DNA from: Vibrio jasicida CAIM 1864 = LMG 25398 | GTDB taxonomy: Bacteria; Pseudomonadota; Gammaproteobacteria; Enterobacterales; Vibrionaceae | DNA: 64,000 nt | Direction: 5' to 3' | Assembly: GCF_000400365.1 (NCBI RefSeq) | Contig: NZ_BAOG01000090.1 | Location: forward strand, 54,376 to 118,375 | Shown here: positions 44,301 through 53,312 of the stretch, piece by piece | Layout: each line of letters opens with the position of its first letter | Position numbering within the stretch: position 1 is the first letter of the stretch | Position numbers and translations under genes: made by a program | The notes under the pieces: generated by a model | Seen by the model: only the letters and a program-made list of their open reading frames with translations | Databases searched by the model: none | Told to the model about the DNA's origin: nothing

Positions 44301-45414
44301 TGTAATGCCAAATTGTTTTCCCTTCATTAAAACCTTCGGTAATGAATGACTTCCATTGCGCAATACCAGTGCCTCGATAGTAGTAGTGATCACGGTAGTA
44401 GTCGTCTTCATTTTCGATGACTTTGGGTGGAACAATTGGACGACCCAGATATGCTTCGATCTCACTGGTAAGTGCCATCGCTGCTTGTTCTGCTGATGAG
44501 TCAATAAAGTTGCTCATCATCACCGCGTGGTAATCTACTTCATGATCATCGATATCAATGCCATGAATGGGCGACATGATGGAATAGATGAATCGGTCTA
44601 CTGGGCGTTCAACATAGTAGCGAGAGTCATCTGTATATTGTAGGTAGCCTTGTTCAGCAAAGCGTTGCTTCATTAAAGATCGAAATACCTCGAACTCGTG
44701 TGGCTTTTCACGGAAGATCTTAAGTAATCCAGTGACCTGGCTACGAGTCGTTAGGTCGCTTGCACTCTCATGTTTAGAATCATCAAACATGTATCCTCGA
44801 GCAGCACTGTTATCACAGTAGCAAAATGCTTTCAGTGTATCGTGGGTATAACCCAAATGGTTTGTCAGAACTCCCAATGCAAACTCACCGTGGGGAGCGT
44901 GTTCACTGTCCCAATATGGGATGGTGTAACCGCCAAGATAAAAAGCCAAGCGAGGGAAGGTGAGCCCTACAATCAAAAGTGGTAACAACCCAAATACTTG
45001 CTCTTCAGATACCCACATCTCACTAGAGTCATTAAATTGTCTAGCGAGGTGGCAAATCAATTTAGCCGTTTCCTCTAATTCAGACTCTAGTGCTTGATGT
45101 TGACATGCTCGAAGAAAAAACGCGCCTTCACTGGTTAAATAGGTGCTGTTTAATAACTGAGTTGGTTGAATATCACTTATGTACGAGTAGCCAACGTAAG
45201 CAAACACTTTTTGAGCAATTTTATTTTCAACCAATGAACCAATTTGATCGTCACTCCCGCTATTTACTTGGAAGCGAACATGACAATGATAGTTATCAAA
45301 GGCATTTTCTTGCAGGAGGGCTTCTCGATAGTGTCTTAGGGCTTGGCGTAAAGATTCGAGAGATTGAGGGTCGTATTCCACGACCAGAGATTGGGTATCT
45401 AAAGCAACTGACAT
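41344..45414 (-). CDS. Unrecognised large protein (~1356 aa) downstream of wza-wzb-wzc
   Basis: The start is taken at the ATG 45414 (MSVALDTQSL). The frame is open up to 45591, but that part would overlap the end of wzc and its terminator and is Cys-rich and unlike the rest. The product is acidic, rich in Gln, Glu, Asp and Leu, with no signal peptide or long hydrophobic helix, so it is probably cytoplasmic and helical. A beta-rich segment near 1160-1230 (ALTVRIDHPYRAS...IQLNHSNCLTWNLGEK) precedes a basic C-terminal end. I recognise no domain or catalytic motif. It follows wzc in the same direction, separated by a terminator. Confidence 0.75.
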   Translation of the reverse strand: MSVALDTQSLVVEYDPQSLESLRQALRHYREALLQENAFDNYHCHVRFQVNSGSDDQIGSLVENKIAQKVFAYVGYSYISDIQPTQLLNSTYLTSEGAFFLRACQHQALESELEETAKLICHLARQFNDSSEMWVSEEQVFGLLPLLIVGLTFPRLAFYLGGYTIPYWDSEHAPHGEFALGVLTNHLGYTHDTLKAFCYCDNSAARGYMFDDSKHESASDLTTRSQVTGLLKIFREKPHEFEVFRSLMKQRFAEQGYLQYTDDSRYYVERPVDRFIYSIMSPIHGIDIDDHEVDYHAVMMSNFIDSSAEQAAMALTSEIEAYLGRPIVPPKVIENEDDYYRDHYYYRGTGIAQWKSFITEGFNEGKTIWHYIESGEDAQVLDVIEPCNIQIAARKGNFDISEKFEYYLGRYDSYHEEMMTIAGDILHDWHNEDLDDAAIAENNQKILRLFDVLHCWNNKASFHADVAHGLVHDFELISDEDFTQRYNGDWKAQFLNYVKECGAYRDNIRQKETQLAHELLNKHREEATDLLEQLADAFDDEFSLASQLAFCAGMLYHDKKHGINDRATEAFEDKLASSLKSELLLTLSENSRFHCIETAEKRWRYVPLTEEEESQAKQDWKIVDAFLSNESDDFDVTLKSFKGNIEQLSDSRQINKNQPYYEFLRDFDDKAQKLLVAAHVWGSLQNTPEQIYCHRLLLLWLTSAPAKVTRMLSYFYCDRYGELSDQSHSFVDDLEYHSEIDKLTGRLELLLSQIDRRDDDEISLMDMYFDQFEAQQQTEQSKQCVRSALKQLRPDAELRFFELLEQRRPNIKTSYYDEALLDSLRYTVSEQMGRRNPNGYTITTEQSETVEWITAQIAQTTSLNSEQLQKLLDTLKTNFISDFDTSYGIPGIDELYWKASPHIQDNLLNLLAIKPSLGLKQLENERELSLPELFQQLYERDAQLIVLLKYAIKQHWVNAMPWFAKQTDLKRYTDQLEISQLLKLIELVANLPEFTTLISEYAQHPSLKVQQLVADIQAGKYRHAALSPFELLDWGIYHIPEDDDPSELIKQTTLVRAEDQRCFGLRIGYFPEDDDDKDGYEPEVALTVRIDHPYRASIGGYSHEYESSIQLNHSNCLTWNLGEKSSNSTGVYRYRIYHPNGDLLADKVFHVVDDSPRQMALLEEAQQKAPFESSHIGSISLNQGLLDFVDAKTKPYGMIFGCKLPEKPMPVHCHTKDNQLEIAEIHVTPAEPTQWFYASNPTYAFMEQRVKSRVLFVGSTNTITETQSKKSLWKNAVKQSSPVALIQPDETKANNVAAIYLDKCGAKVFYGFDEKDNLCRIAVTNVKYGLARRVFIRVMNRIAKKIMKDGGEFMPH

Positions 45415-45540
45415 AATACTTGCACTACAACTGTTTACATAAGAGTTGTGAGAATAAGTAGAGCTGATATTTATGTCACTGAAAAGATGGAGATATTTAT
45501 AAAGAGGACAGCTTTGATTGCTCAGATTGTGATAACCATT

Positions 45541-45568
45541 GAAAAAAGCCCCGCAATAGCAGCAGGGC
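45541..45568 (-). terminator. wzc terminator
   Basis: In the leftward RNA, GCCCUGC (45568-45562) pairs with GCGGGGC (45554-45548, one U-G), followed by UUUUUU. Confidence 0.75.
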
Positions 45569-45587
45569 AGGTTCTTACTTGGTTGGA

Positions 45588-47738
45588 TCACTCGCTCTTG
45601 TAGGTGTAATTGTAATACCCATAACCGTATGAGCTTGCGGCTTTTTTCTCAATGGCGTTAAGGATTACACCTTTAACTTCTACGCCAGATTGTTCAAATC
45701 GACTACGAGCGACTTCAAGTTCTTTTGATGTCGTTTGGTCAAATCGTGCAACCATCAGAGTGGTGCCTGCAATCGCACCAACGATACTTGGGTCAGTCAC
45801 TGCTAATACTGGCGGTGTATCGATGATAACTAGGTCATACTCTTGCGACGCTTTTTCTACAAACTCAACAAATCGTGGGTGCATCAAAAGCTCAGAAGGG
45901 TTTGGTGGTACTTGACCACGAGTAATAACGTCCAAGTTCTCAACTTTAGTCTGTTTGATCACAGTCTCTTGACCAATCTTGCCGCTTAAGAAATCAGAAA
46001 GACCGTTATCAGCCGTCAGACCAAAACATTGCTGCAAGTAACCTTTACGCATGTCCGCATCGACCAGCAGAACTTTTTGACCTGTCTTAGCTGCTACTGC
46101 TGCAAAGTTTGTCGATACGAATGTTTTACCAATTGAAGGCGCAGGACCCGAGATCATCAGTACGTTGTTTTTCGCTTCCATCATCGCAAAATGAAGGCTA
46201 GTACGAAGTCCACGTAATGCTTCAATCGAAAGATCTGCTGGGTTTTCTTCTGCTAGTAACAGTAGGTCCTTGTTACCCTTGCGCTTAAGCTTGTTAGCGA
46301 CTTCCAGTTGTTGTACGGACTTAGGAACGCTGGCATAAACAGAGATACCTGTTTGTTCTATCTCATCTGGAGAGGTTACACCACGGTGGAAAGCTGTTCT
46401 CACAAGGACAAAAGCAACGGCCACCATTCCGCCTAATAGTGTTGCTAAAACAACAATAAGAGGTTTTTTAGGCTTCACTGGAATAGCGTAAGACTGTGCA
46501 CTATCAATAATACGTACGTTACCAACGGTACCCGCTTTAATAATGTTCAGCTCTTGAACTTTGTTTAGAAGCTGGATGTAGATCTGTTGGTTCACTTCGA
46601 CATCACGTGTCATACGTAGGACTTCACGCTGCGTTTTTGGTAGTTTTTGAACTTGTCGGTTCAAACGAGCTTTTTCTTGCAGTAACGTCTGGCGCTTATC
46701 CAGTAGCGATTTGTATGCTGGGTGATCCTGAGTGAACTTCTGGCTGATTTCACTTTCTTTGAATGTCAGCTCGTTCAGTTGCGCTTCAAGTGCGACCATC
46801 ACTTTGAGTGTTGATTGTGCTTCAAGGTTTAAGTCGATCGATTCGTTTTCTTGTCTAAAGCGATTCAGTACATCTTCTGAGCCATTCAGCTTATCTTTGA
46901 TTTCAGGTAAGTGATCTTTGAGGAAGTTTAAACTTTGTTCGGCTTCTGCTGAGTTTCTTCTCACATTCTGCAGGAAATAGTTTTGAACAACATCGTTCAA
47001 GATTTGTTGGTTACGCTCAGGGTATTCCCCTTCAATACTCAACGAGACAATACCAGTCTTAGCGCCTCGCTCAGAAATTGATAGTTGTGAAGCGAGCCTG
47101 TTGATCGCGTCAAGCTTGCTAATTTTACTGATTGAAAAACTGTCTTCGTTTTGTGCAACCAACTCACGAACTTTGATGTGGTAGCCATTCATTTCAATCG
47201 TCTGACCAACGATACCAGATAGTACGACTTGATCTTCAATCATAAGATCAAAGGTCCCCTTTTCTGCATCTGTCACCAGTAACTCATGTTTTAAAGTTCG
47301 TGCGGTACGCGGAATCTCGAAAGTAGAGACAGAAATGTAATCTTGAGTGCCATTGATGCGAGCCAGACCTTTACCAATGAACGCTAGGTAGTTTGGGGTG
47401 GTTATGGTCGTTAAATTAAACTTATCGACGGTATCGCCAAGGATCATGCGAGATTTAATGATTTCAATCTCTGTAGTTGCTGAGGATTCGGCAGCGAAAA
47501 GATCCCCCATGTCGCCAACCATCGCAGATATGCCGCCAGAGCTTTTTTGTTCGATCTGAATCAACGCATCAGCTTTGTAGATTGGTGTAGATAGCAATGC
47601 AACAGCAATGCCTAATGTTGCAAAGAGAAGCGTAATACCAATGATGAACCATTTAGCATCGATTAATATGCCAAACAGTTTGCCTAAATCGATTTCATCA
47701 TCAGTTGGTGCAGATGAACTTATAGTTTGGTTAGCCAT
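45588..47738 (-). CDS. wzc: Wzc-type polysaccharide co-polymerase / tyrosine autokinase
   Basis: 716 aa. N-terminal cytoplasmic stretch, helix (about 30-50), periplasmic Wzz domain with coiled coil (about 270-400), second helix (about 425-445), then a cytoplasmic BY-kinase: Walker A APSIGKT (about 530-537), Walker A' VLLVDADMRKG and Walker B VIIDTPP. The C-terminal tyrosine cluster has six Tyr within residues 704-713. It controls chain length and export of capsule or exopolysaccharide through cycles of phosphorylation reversed by Wzb. Last of wza-wzb-wzc. Confidence 0.95.
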   Translation of the reverse strand: MANQTISSSAPTDDEIDLGKLFGILIDAKWFIIGITLLFATLGIAVALLSTPIYKADALIQIEQKSSGGISAMVGDMGDLFAAESSATTEIEIIKSRMILGDTVDKFNLTTITTPNYLAFIGKGLARINGTQDYISVSTFEIPRTARTLKHELLVTDAEKGTFDLMIEDQVVLSGIVGQTIEMNGYHIKVRELVAQNEDSFSISKISKLDAINRLASQLSISERGAKTGIVSLSIEGEYPERNQQILNDVVQNYFLQNVRRNSAEAEQSLNFLKDHLPEIKDKLNGSEDVLNRFRQENESIDLNLEAQSTLKVMVALEAQLNELTFKESEISQKFTQDHPAYKSLLDKRQTLLQEKARLNRQVQKLPKTQREVLRMTRDVEVNQQIYIQLLNKVQELNIIKAGTVGNVRIIDSAQSYAIPVKPKKPLIVVLATLLGGMVAVAFVLVRTAFHRGVTSPDEIEQTGISVYASVPKSVQQLEVANKLKRKGNKDLLLLAEENPADLSIEALRGLRTSLHFAMMEAKNNVLMISGPAPSIGKTFVSTNFAAVAAKTGQKVLLVDADMRKGYLQQCFGLTADNGLSDFLSGKIGQETVIKQTKVENLDVITRGQVPPNPSELLMHPRFVEFVEKASQEYDLVIIDTPPVLAVTDPSIVGAIAGTTLMVARFDQTTSKELEVARSRFEQSGVEVKGVILNAIEKKAASSYGYGYYNYTYKSE

Positions 47739-47768
47739 TGTTTTTTTATTTCGCCAAGTAATCTGAAG

Positions 47769-48209
47769 TTATAGTTTTTTTACCCAAGCATGGGCGGATT
47801 GTTCAATTAGAGAAAACGCATGATCAAAGGCCTCTCTGCTTTGTCTGAACGGATCAGGAATGCTGGCTGCGTTCATCCAATGTCCAAATAACATAGTTTT
47901 GCCTCTGGCTTCTGGAACGATCTTAGTCAGCGCATCAATATGACCTTGCTCCATCACTAAGATTAGATCTTGCTTCGCACACAGCTGCGCAGTCAGTTGT
48001 TGCGCTTGGTGATTCTCGAGTGAAAACCCTTTTTCTGAGGCAATCAGCGTTGCGGTCTCATCCGCTGGTTTCCCAGTTAGGCGGCTTTTCTCAACGGCAA
48101 TACCTGCTGAAGAAATGGTTTTATTCGGAAGAAGCTGTTGAAGCACTCGTTCTCCTGTCGGAGAGCGACAAATGTTACCTACACACACAACAAGAATGTT
48201 TGAAAACAT
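47769..48209 (-). CDS. wzb: Low-molecular-weight protein-tyrosine phosphatase Wzb
   Basis: 146 aa. The catalytic loop C9-x5-R15 followed by S (CVGNICRS) is at the N-terminus as in all LMW-PTPs, and the general acid Asp lies in PDPF near residue 119. It dephosphorylates the Wzc tyrosine cluster. It lies between wza and wzc in the same direction, 30 bases before wzc. Confidence 0.95.
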   Translation of the reverse strand: MFSNILVVCVGNICRSPTGERVLQQLLPNKTISSAGIAVEKSRLTGKPADETATLIASEKGFSLENHQAQQLTAQLCAKQDLILVMEQGHIDALTKIVPEARGKTMLFGHWMNAASIPDPFRQSREAFDHAFSLIEQSAHAWVKKL

Positions 48210-48233
48210 GATTTATTCCTTATCAATAACTTT

Positions 48234-48266
48234 CCGACAGGGCTTGCCTGTTCTAGACAAGCCCTG
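48234..48266 (-). promoter_or_regulatory. Strong hairpin between wza and wzb
   Basis: GACAGGGCTTG (48234-48244) / CAAGCCCTGTC (48256-48266), 11-bp perfect stem in the wza-wzb gap. No T-run, so it may be a processing site, 3' stabiliser or partial terminator lowering wzb-wzc relative to wza. Confidence 0.55.
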
Positions 48267-48281
48267 TCAATAATGCTTGAG

Positions 48282-49415
48282 CTACGGCCAATTTCTTACA
48301 CGAAGCACACCTTCTGTAAGCTCATTGAAGCCTGAAATCGTTGGTACTAGTTGTGCTATAACACGATTCCAACGACTGACTGGTGCCGCAGTGACATACA
48401 CGATGTCATAAGGCTTTAGGTCAAATTCAGTACCAATTACTAACGCGGCTGCGTCAGATATATCGAGTTGGTAAATATCGCCTAATGCTTGATTGTCTTG
48501 TGCTTTTCTAATAACGAACACACCAGTCGCATCTGCAGAAAGTTGATTGATACCACCAACATTGCTTAGAGCTTCGGTCAAGCTCATACCTGCGCGATCC
48601 ATTTTCAATAGCTTGGGATCGTTAACTTCCCCCATGACGAACACTTTTTGAGTGTCATTTCTTGGTACATGCACGATGTCGCCAGGTTGAAGTAATCGGT
48701 TTTCAGTAAGGTCTCCTTCTTGCATTAATGCATAGAGAGAAATGTTCTCGACTTTGCCTTGTCGTGTGAGTGTGACGTTACGCCAGTCTGCGTCTTGACC
48801 TAAGCCACCAGAACGATTCACGGCATCTAGCAGAGTCAAAGGGATGTTGGTGATCGCTTGTTGCCCTGGCTTATTAACTTCACCGGTTATATAAGATTTC
48901 TTGGAACGGAATGCGGCAACACTGACATCTACTTGAGGGCTTTCGATGTATTTCGCCAATTTTTTGGAGATGTCTTTTCGAATTTGTCGGACGTTTTTAC
49001 CCGCGACTTTTACAATACCTATGTATGGGTAAAAGATGGTGCCGTCTGCATGTACCCAGTTACCTGCTTCTGCAGAGCTGCGATAAGAACCAGCAGGAAT
49101 AGTAAGCTCAGGGTGATCCCAAATAGTGATATTCAGAATATCGCCAGGACCGACTTCATACTCGTAAGCCGCGAGTTGATGGTCAAGCGTTGGGTTCGCT
49201 TTGGTTTCGACATCCGAGTTTTTTAACTGCGAGACTTTATCAAGAGTCAGTTGAAATATATTGAAATCTGCAGCTGTGTTGGTGCTGCCGTCCTCAACGA
49301 TACGCTTACCACTCGTGGATAAGTGACTGCCCGGTACTGTACATCCGGTAAGAAGTACAGAGGAAAGGAGTAAACTGCCTAGCTTTTTATAATTGGAGTT
49401 CATGCTTTTATTCAT
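48282..49415 (-). CDS. wza: Outer-membrane polysaccharide export lipoprotein Wza
   Basis: 377 aa from the ATG at 49415 (the upstream open frame gives a poor leader; ATG 49403 is also possible). Lipoprotein signal with lipobox LLTGC, acylated Cys at residue 25. Poly_export domain (GPGDILNITIWDHPEL), then SLBB domains (YITGEVNKPGQQAI, VFVMGEVNDPKLL). Octameric channel for capsule or exopolysaccharide. E. coli Wza is 379 aa. First gene of the operon; no glycosyltransferases are adjacent, so the polymer is made elsewhere. Confidence 0.94.
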   Translation of the reverse strand: MNKSMNSNYKKLGSLLLSSVLLTGCTVPGSHLSTSGKRIVEDGSTNTAADFNIFQLTLDKVSQLKNSDVETKANPTLDHQLAAYEYEVGPGDILNITIWDHPELTIPAGSYRSSAEAGNWVHADGTIFYPYIGIVKVAGKNVRQIRKDISKKLAKYIESPQVDVSVAAFRSKKSYITGEVNKPGQQAITNIPLTLLDAVNRSGGLGQDADWRNVTLTRQGKVENISLYALMQEGDLTENRLLQPGDIVHVPRNDTQKVFVMGEVNDPKLLKMDRAGMSLTEALSNVGGINQLSADATGVFVIRKAQDNQALGDIYQLDISDAAALVIGTEFDLKPYDIVYVTAAPVSRWNRVIAQLVPTISGFNELTEGVLRVRNWP

Positions 49416-49962
49416 CTGACGTATAGAGTTAGTTGCTAACAGCAACATTATATTTCCAGAAAACAACAACACGTTATATGGCACGATAATTAATTGTAAT
49501 TTATAGAATGCTCAATAGGAAACGGGTTGCATCCGGCGAGCGCACTCTAAAGAATTTCGTTTGTCGGGGCAATAGACGATAAATTGATAAAATGCTAGTG
49601 ATATATAGCTATTTTTTATATTTATGGGGTCTGAGTGGGGATTATTTGATGAAGAGCTTTATTAATTGGCTCTAATTTTTGGTATTGGCTCACAAATTGC
49701 GTATTTTTCGTAAAATTCAATTAGTTATAAATGCGGTATATCTAAAGATAAAATTTATTTATTTTGTTGTGTATTGTGATTTAGATCTTATTTTTTCTTC
49801 TCAGTCAATATGGATTTGTTATGGCTTTGACAAAAATAAAACCGAAGATGGTCAGACTTTGATGCTGATGCCATGTGTGGAAATTGCATGAATGGTTTCT
49901 TGTGAAATAGACCTCATCCGAGGCCTTTTTTGATCTATCGGTTAATTAAACGAACTTTTTCA
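49416..49962. other. AT-rich intergenic region upstream of wza
   Basis: About 547 bp, very AT-rich in the middle (49600-49800). It must carry the wza promoter reading left. I found no JUMPstart/ops element. A weak hairpin CCTC-ATCC-GAGG followed by CCTTTTTT (about 49912-49927, + strand) might end an unseen small transcript. A 70-codon open frame at 49679 looks like chance. Confidence 0.45.
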
Positions 49963-50685
49963 TTATCGCTTAGCCAATCCCTTACTATTTAGATAAGGCA
50001 AGATGTGCGGGCGAGACTCTCCAGACAGCTTTCCGGCTGTTTCTTGTGACCATGCGCTCTGCTTTTGATTGCTTGTGCGGCTCGCGTAGTAATCTTGCAT
50101 GGTTTGATCGTAAGCTTGTACATCGTCTACGTTCAGCGTTTGGTATTGGTTTTCGTGGACAATAACGTTAACGGGCAAGCGTGGTTTTACTTCTGGGTTT
50201 TGAGCAGGGTGGCCCAAACACATACCAAACAGGATAGCGGCGTTGTTAGGTAAACCGAGTAGCTCATCGACTTGCGCAGCACTATTTCTTAAGCCACCAA
50301 TGTATACGCCACCTAACCCCATAGACTCCGCAGCTAACAAACAGTTTTGCGCCATGATGCCGGAATCCACAGCACCAATTAGGGTCAGTTCAGTAAAGTC
50401 AGCTTGAACGTCAGGATTGATGGTTGTGTGACGCTGGTAATCAATGCAAAACACCAAAAATTCTGCAGCACTTTCAACGTAAGCCTGATTGCCAGCGTAT
50501 TGTGCTAGCAGTTTGCGCTTTTCTGCGTCTGTTACTCGAATGATAGAGACCACTTGCAGCATGCTAGAAGAAGAGGCGGCTAATCCGGATTGGAGAATCG
50601 TTTGTAGTTGTTCACTTGCAATAGGCTCAGAGGTGAACTTACGAATAGAGCGATGACCGAGAATGGTTTCAATCGTACTGTTCAT
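49963..50685 (-). CDS. nfsA: Oxygen-insensitive NADPH nitroreductase NfsA
   Basis: 240 aa from the ATG at 50685 (a TTG two codons earlier is possible). FMN enzyme that reduces nitroaromatics, quinones and other electrophiles two electrons at a time. Typical NfsA blocks: GHRSIRKFTSEPI, SSSSMLQVVSIIR, ESMGLGGVYIGGLRN, LFGMCLGHPA, PRLPVNVIVHENQYQ. Length equals E. coli NfsA. Monocistronic. Confidence 0.94.
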   Translation of the reverse strand: MNSTIETILGHRSIRKFTSEPIASEQLQTILQSGLAASSSSMLQVVSIIRVTDAEKRKLLAQYAGNQAYVESAAEFLVFCIDYQRHTTINPDVQADFTELTLIGAVDSGIMAQNCLLAAESMGLGGVYIGGLRNSAAQVDELLGLPNNAAILFGMCLGHPAQNPEVKPRLPVNVIVHENQYQTLNVDDVQAYDQTMQDYYASRTSNQKQSAWSQETAGKLSGESRPHILPYLNSKGLAKR

Positions 50686-50897
50686 GATCAATCAACTTCC
50701 TTAGTTTGTTCTTAGTATTGGCTGAATCTTCACCATAACGCTATTTATATTGAGCGTAAACCAGGATGCGCTTCAAACTGTGGCGACGAGCAAAAGGTGA
50801 GGCGCTTAGAAAGTGCAGTGAACATAAAGTGACGTTATTTGTAAAGTTGGGTATATAATGATTTTTAATAATCAATAACTTACCAAATGTAGAAAAC

Positions 50898-51539
50898 ATG
50901 AAAGAACTGATACTTCATACTGTCACTGTATTCATGGGCTTTTTTGCCATCATGAACCCAATCGCCAATATACCTATCTTCTTAAGCTTGACCGCGGATG
51001 AAGACAAGCAAACCGTGCGCTCAATTGCGTTTCGTTCTGTATTTATCGCCTTTGTTATCGTTGCAGTGTTCGCTATTGCTGGCAAAGTCATCTTCGACCT
51101 ATTTGGTATTACCCTTTACGCACTGCGCATTACTGGCGGTATCTTAGTATTCCTCATTGGCTTCCACATGTTGCAAGGGGAATCGACACACAAGAAGACC
51201 AAGGAGAAGGCTTATTCACCGGAGCAAGAACAAGCCGCGTTGAGCATTGCCGTTTCACCATTAGCAATGCCGATATTGGCGGGGCCAGGAACACTTGCGA
51301 CGGCGATGAACTTTGCAACAACGGGTGGAATCACCGAAACCATCATTACCATTGCTTCATTCGCAGTCCTTTGCGTGATGACTTATGTCCTGTTTTTGTT
51401 TGGTGACAAGTTAGTGAAAGCTGTTGGTCCAAGCGCACTGAATGTGATCACCAAAATGATGGGATTGATCCTTGCGGTGATTGGCACACAGATGTTTATT
51501 GAAGGTGCTGCCGAAGCGTATAAAACCGTCTTTGCGTAA
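50898..51539 (+). CDS. MarC-family integral membrane protein (YhgN-like)
   Basis: 213 aa with six hydrophobic segments. Signature FFAIMNPIANIPIFLSL near the N-terminus and SPLAMPILAGPGTLATAM after helix 3 define the MarC/UPF0056 family. Once thought to be antibiotic-resistance proteins, they have no settled function. Single gene with a strong terminator. Confidence 0.9.
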   Translation: MKELILHTVTVFMGFFAIMNPIANIPIFLSLTADEDKQTVRSIAFRSVFIAFVIVAVFAIAGKVIFDLFGITLYALRITGGILVFLIGFHMLQGESTHKKTKEKAYSPEQEQAALSIAVSPLAMPILAGPGTLATAMNFATTGGITETIITIASFAVLCVMTYVLFLFGDKLVKAVGPSALNVITKMMGLILAVIGTQMFIEGAAEAYKTVFA

Positions 51540-51556
51540 TCTCTGATTGAACGACT

Positions 51557-51596
51557 AAAAATCCACATCAACGCTTTGGTTGATGTGGATTTTTTG
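51557..51596 (+). terminator. Terminator of the MarC-family gene
   Basis: AATCCACATCAA / TTGATGTGGATT stem with a short loop, then TTTTTG. Confidence 0.9.
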
Positions 51597-51721
51597 ATCC
51601 TAAGTTTCCACTTAAAATGCAAGAAACACATAGACTTCGCCTATCTCAATAATAAGAATAACCGATTGTTGCTGTAGCACGAATTTCAGTAATCTTTTTA
51701 ACGTCTTTATTGGGGGGAAAC

Positions 51722-52594
51722 ATGGCAACAAAAGCAATCGTAGTCGAAGGTGGCGCAATGCGTGGCGTCTTTGCTAGCGGCGTATTAGATGCATTCTTAG
51801 AGCAAGACTACAAACCATTTGATTTTGCGATTGGCGTATCAGCCGGGGCTTCAAACTTGATCGGTTATCTAACTGATTACCCGCACCGTAGCATCAACGT
51901 CATCACTAAATTAGCAACCAGCAAACGCTTTTTCGATCCTACCCGCTTTTTGAAAGGTGGGGATTTGATCGACGTGAAATGGTTGTTTGAAGAGTCAAAT
52001 CGTTTGTACCCAGTCGATGAAGCGAAATTGTTTGAAGGCATTCCTTTCTTAGCGGCAACGACGAACATCAATACAGGTAAAGCGGATTACTACCGAGTGA
52101 ATCGTCATAACTTCCACAATGCGATGGAAGCAACAACCGCTCTGCCTATTGCTTACAAACATACTCCGTGTTTCTCCGGCGGTTGTTATACCGATGGTGG
52201 TGTGGCTGATTCCATTCCTGTACGAGAAGCTTACCGTCGTGGTGCTCGTGATATCACGGTTGTTCTTTCACATCCTTTGGCTTATGAGAAAAAGCCAGTG
52301 AAGACGCCTTGGTTAATGAAGAAGTTGTTCGCTGAACATCCTCAAATGGCAGAGGCGATGCTTCATCGCTCAGAGAACTACAATGAGTCGCTTGAGTTTA
52401 TTCGCAATCCTCCCAAAGGAACGCGTGTTCGCGTGGTTGCTCCGCCAGATGAATTCAACGTTCAGCGATTGTCTATGCGTCAATCTGTCTTGCTCGAAGG
52501 CTATGAAATGGGGTTGGAAGCAGGACGCGCTCACCTTACCAACCGAGCAGGTGAACACGGCTTAGACAGAGAAAACTGCCATTTTTGTATTTAA
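51722..52594 (+). CDS. Patatin-like phospholipase (YjjU-like)
   Basis: 290 aa from the ATG at 51722, placed after a strong GGGGGGAAA site. Serine/Asp dyad lipid acyl hydrolase: oxyanion loop GGAMRGVF, nucleophile elbow GVSAG (Ser within residues 40-46), and the Asp in TDGGVADSIP. No signal peptide, so cytoplasmic or inner-face membrane associated. The last residues CHFCI carry two cysteines. Convergent with the flavin-reductase-like gene 18 bases away. Confidence 0.92.
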   Translation: MATKAIVVEGGAMRGVFASGVLDAFLEQDYKPFDFAIGVSAGASNLIGYLTDYPHRSINVITKLATSKRFFDPTRFLKGGDLIDVKWLFEESNRLYPVDEAKLFEGIPFLAATTNINTGKADYYRVNRHNFHNAMEATTALPIAYKHTPCFSGGCYTDGGVADSIPVREAYRRGARDITVVLSHPLAYEKKPVKTPWLMKKLFAEHPQMAEAMLHRSENYNESLEFIRNPPKGTRVRVVAPPDEFNVQRLSMRQSVLLEGYEMGLEAGRAHLTNRAGEHGLDRENCHFCI

Positions 52595-52611
52595 TTCTTG
52601 AGTATGAGGAG

Positions 52612-53301
52612 TTAGTCCAAATCGACTTCAAGCGCTCCCCAAGAGGACGGTTCTCCCTCTCTTGTTAAGGGGAACAGACGAGAGTCAGGTTTGGCATAAC
52701 TTAACCGATGTAGACGCTGAGTCACGTGGTAGCTGTCGAGCCCCGAAATGGTCACCAAGTCGAGCAGTTCCAAATCGAGATAACCGTCTGGCATGATCGC
52801 TCTTTCCGGTGCGTGCACCATTAACACTTCACCGATCAGCATCTCTGTTTGATTGCTCTCAATCTTGATGTGCTCTCTCAAAGCTAGGCCCATCTTGAGG
52901 TTACTTTCAAGGACAAAAGGCGCAGGAAACGCATCATCGTAATAAGGTGTCAGGCCTACGGCTTCAAACTCTGAGATATGCTTTGGGTAGCGCGCGGAGG
53001 TTTGATGGGCTTTTTGCACAAAGTCGACGCCGATAGCGTTGATGGTGAAATGCTTGGTATCGAGGATGTTTTCTAGCGTGTGACGGCGACTTTTGCGTGG
53101 ACGAACGATAAAGCCAAAGAGAGGTGGATGCGAGCCCAAATGAACCACCGAGCTCACCACAGCAAGGTTCTCTTGCCCCTGCCTGTCCCTTGTGCCGATG
53201 AGGTTAGCGCTTTTGTATCCCGCTAGAGAGTTAATTAATCGGGTGCGTTGGCGTTGCTCCATCGCTTGAATGTCGTGCTTCGAGAGTTTGATGTTTTCCA
53301 T
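52612..53301 (-). CDS. Flavin-reductase-like domain protein (FMN-binding split barrel)
   Basis: 229 aa, cytoplasmic. Flavin_Reduct fold: KSANLIGTRDRQGQENLAVVSS and GFIVRPRKSRRHTLENI-type segments typical of FMN-binding oxidoreductases of the DIM6/NTAB group. Substrate unknown. Third gene of the leftward group photolyase, fasciclin, flavin-reductase, consistent with a light/oxidative stress role. A 7-bp GC hairpin separates it from the fasciclin gene. Confidence 0.83.
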   Translation of the reverse strand: MENIKLSKHDIQAMEQRQRTRLINSLAGYKSANLIGTRDRQGQENLAVVSSVVHLGSHPPLFGFIVRPRKSRRHTLENILDTKHFTINAIGVDFVQKAHQTSARYPKHISEFEAVGLTPYYDDAFPAPFVLESNLKMGLALREHIKIESNQTEMLIGEVLMVHAPERAIMPDGYLDLELLDLVTISGLDSYHVTQRLHRLSYAKPDSRLFPLTREGEPSSWGALEVDLD

Positions 53302-53312
53302 ATCCTTGAAAG

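Noticed and set aside
45415..45591. N-terminal extension of the large protein next to wzc
   Set aside because: It overlaps the wzc stop and terminator and is Cys/Ser/Asn-rich unlike the rest; the ATG at 45414 is preferred.
49679..49891. 70-codon open frame upstream of wza
   Set aside because: Very AT-rich, no ribosome-binding site, composition unlike a real protein.
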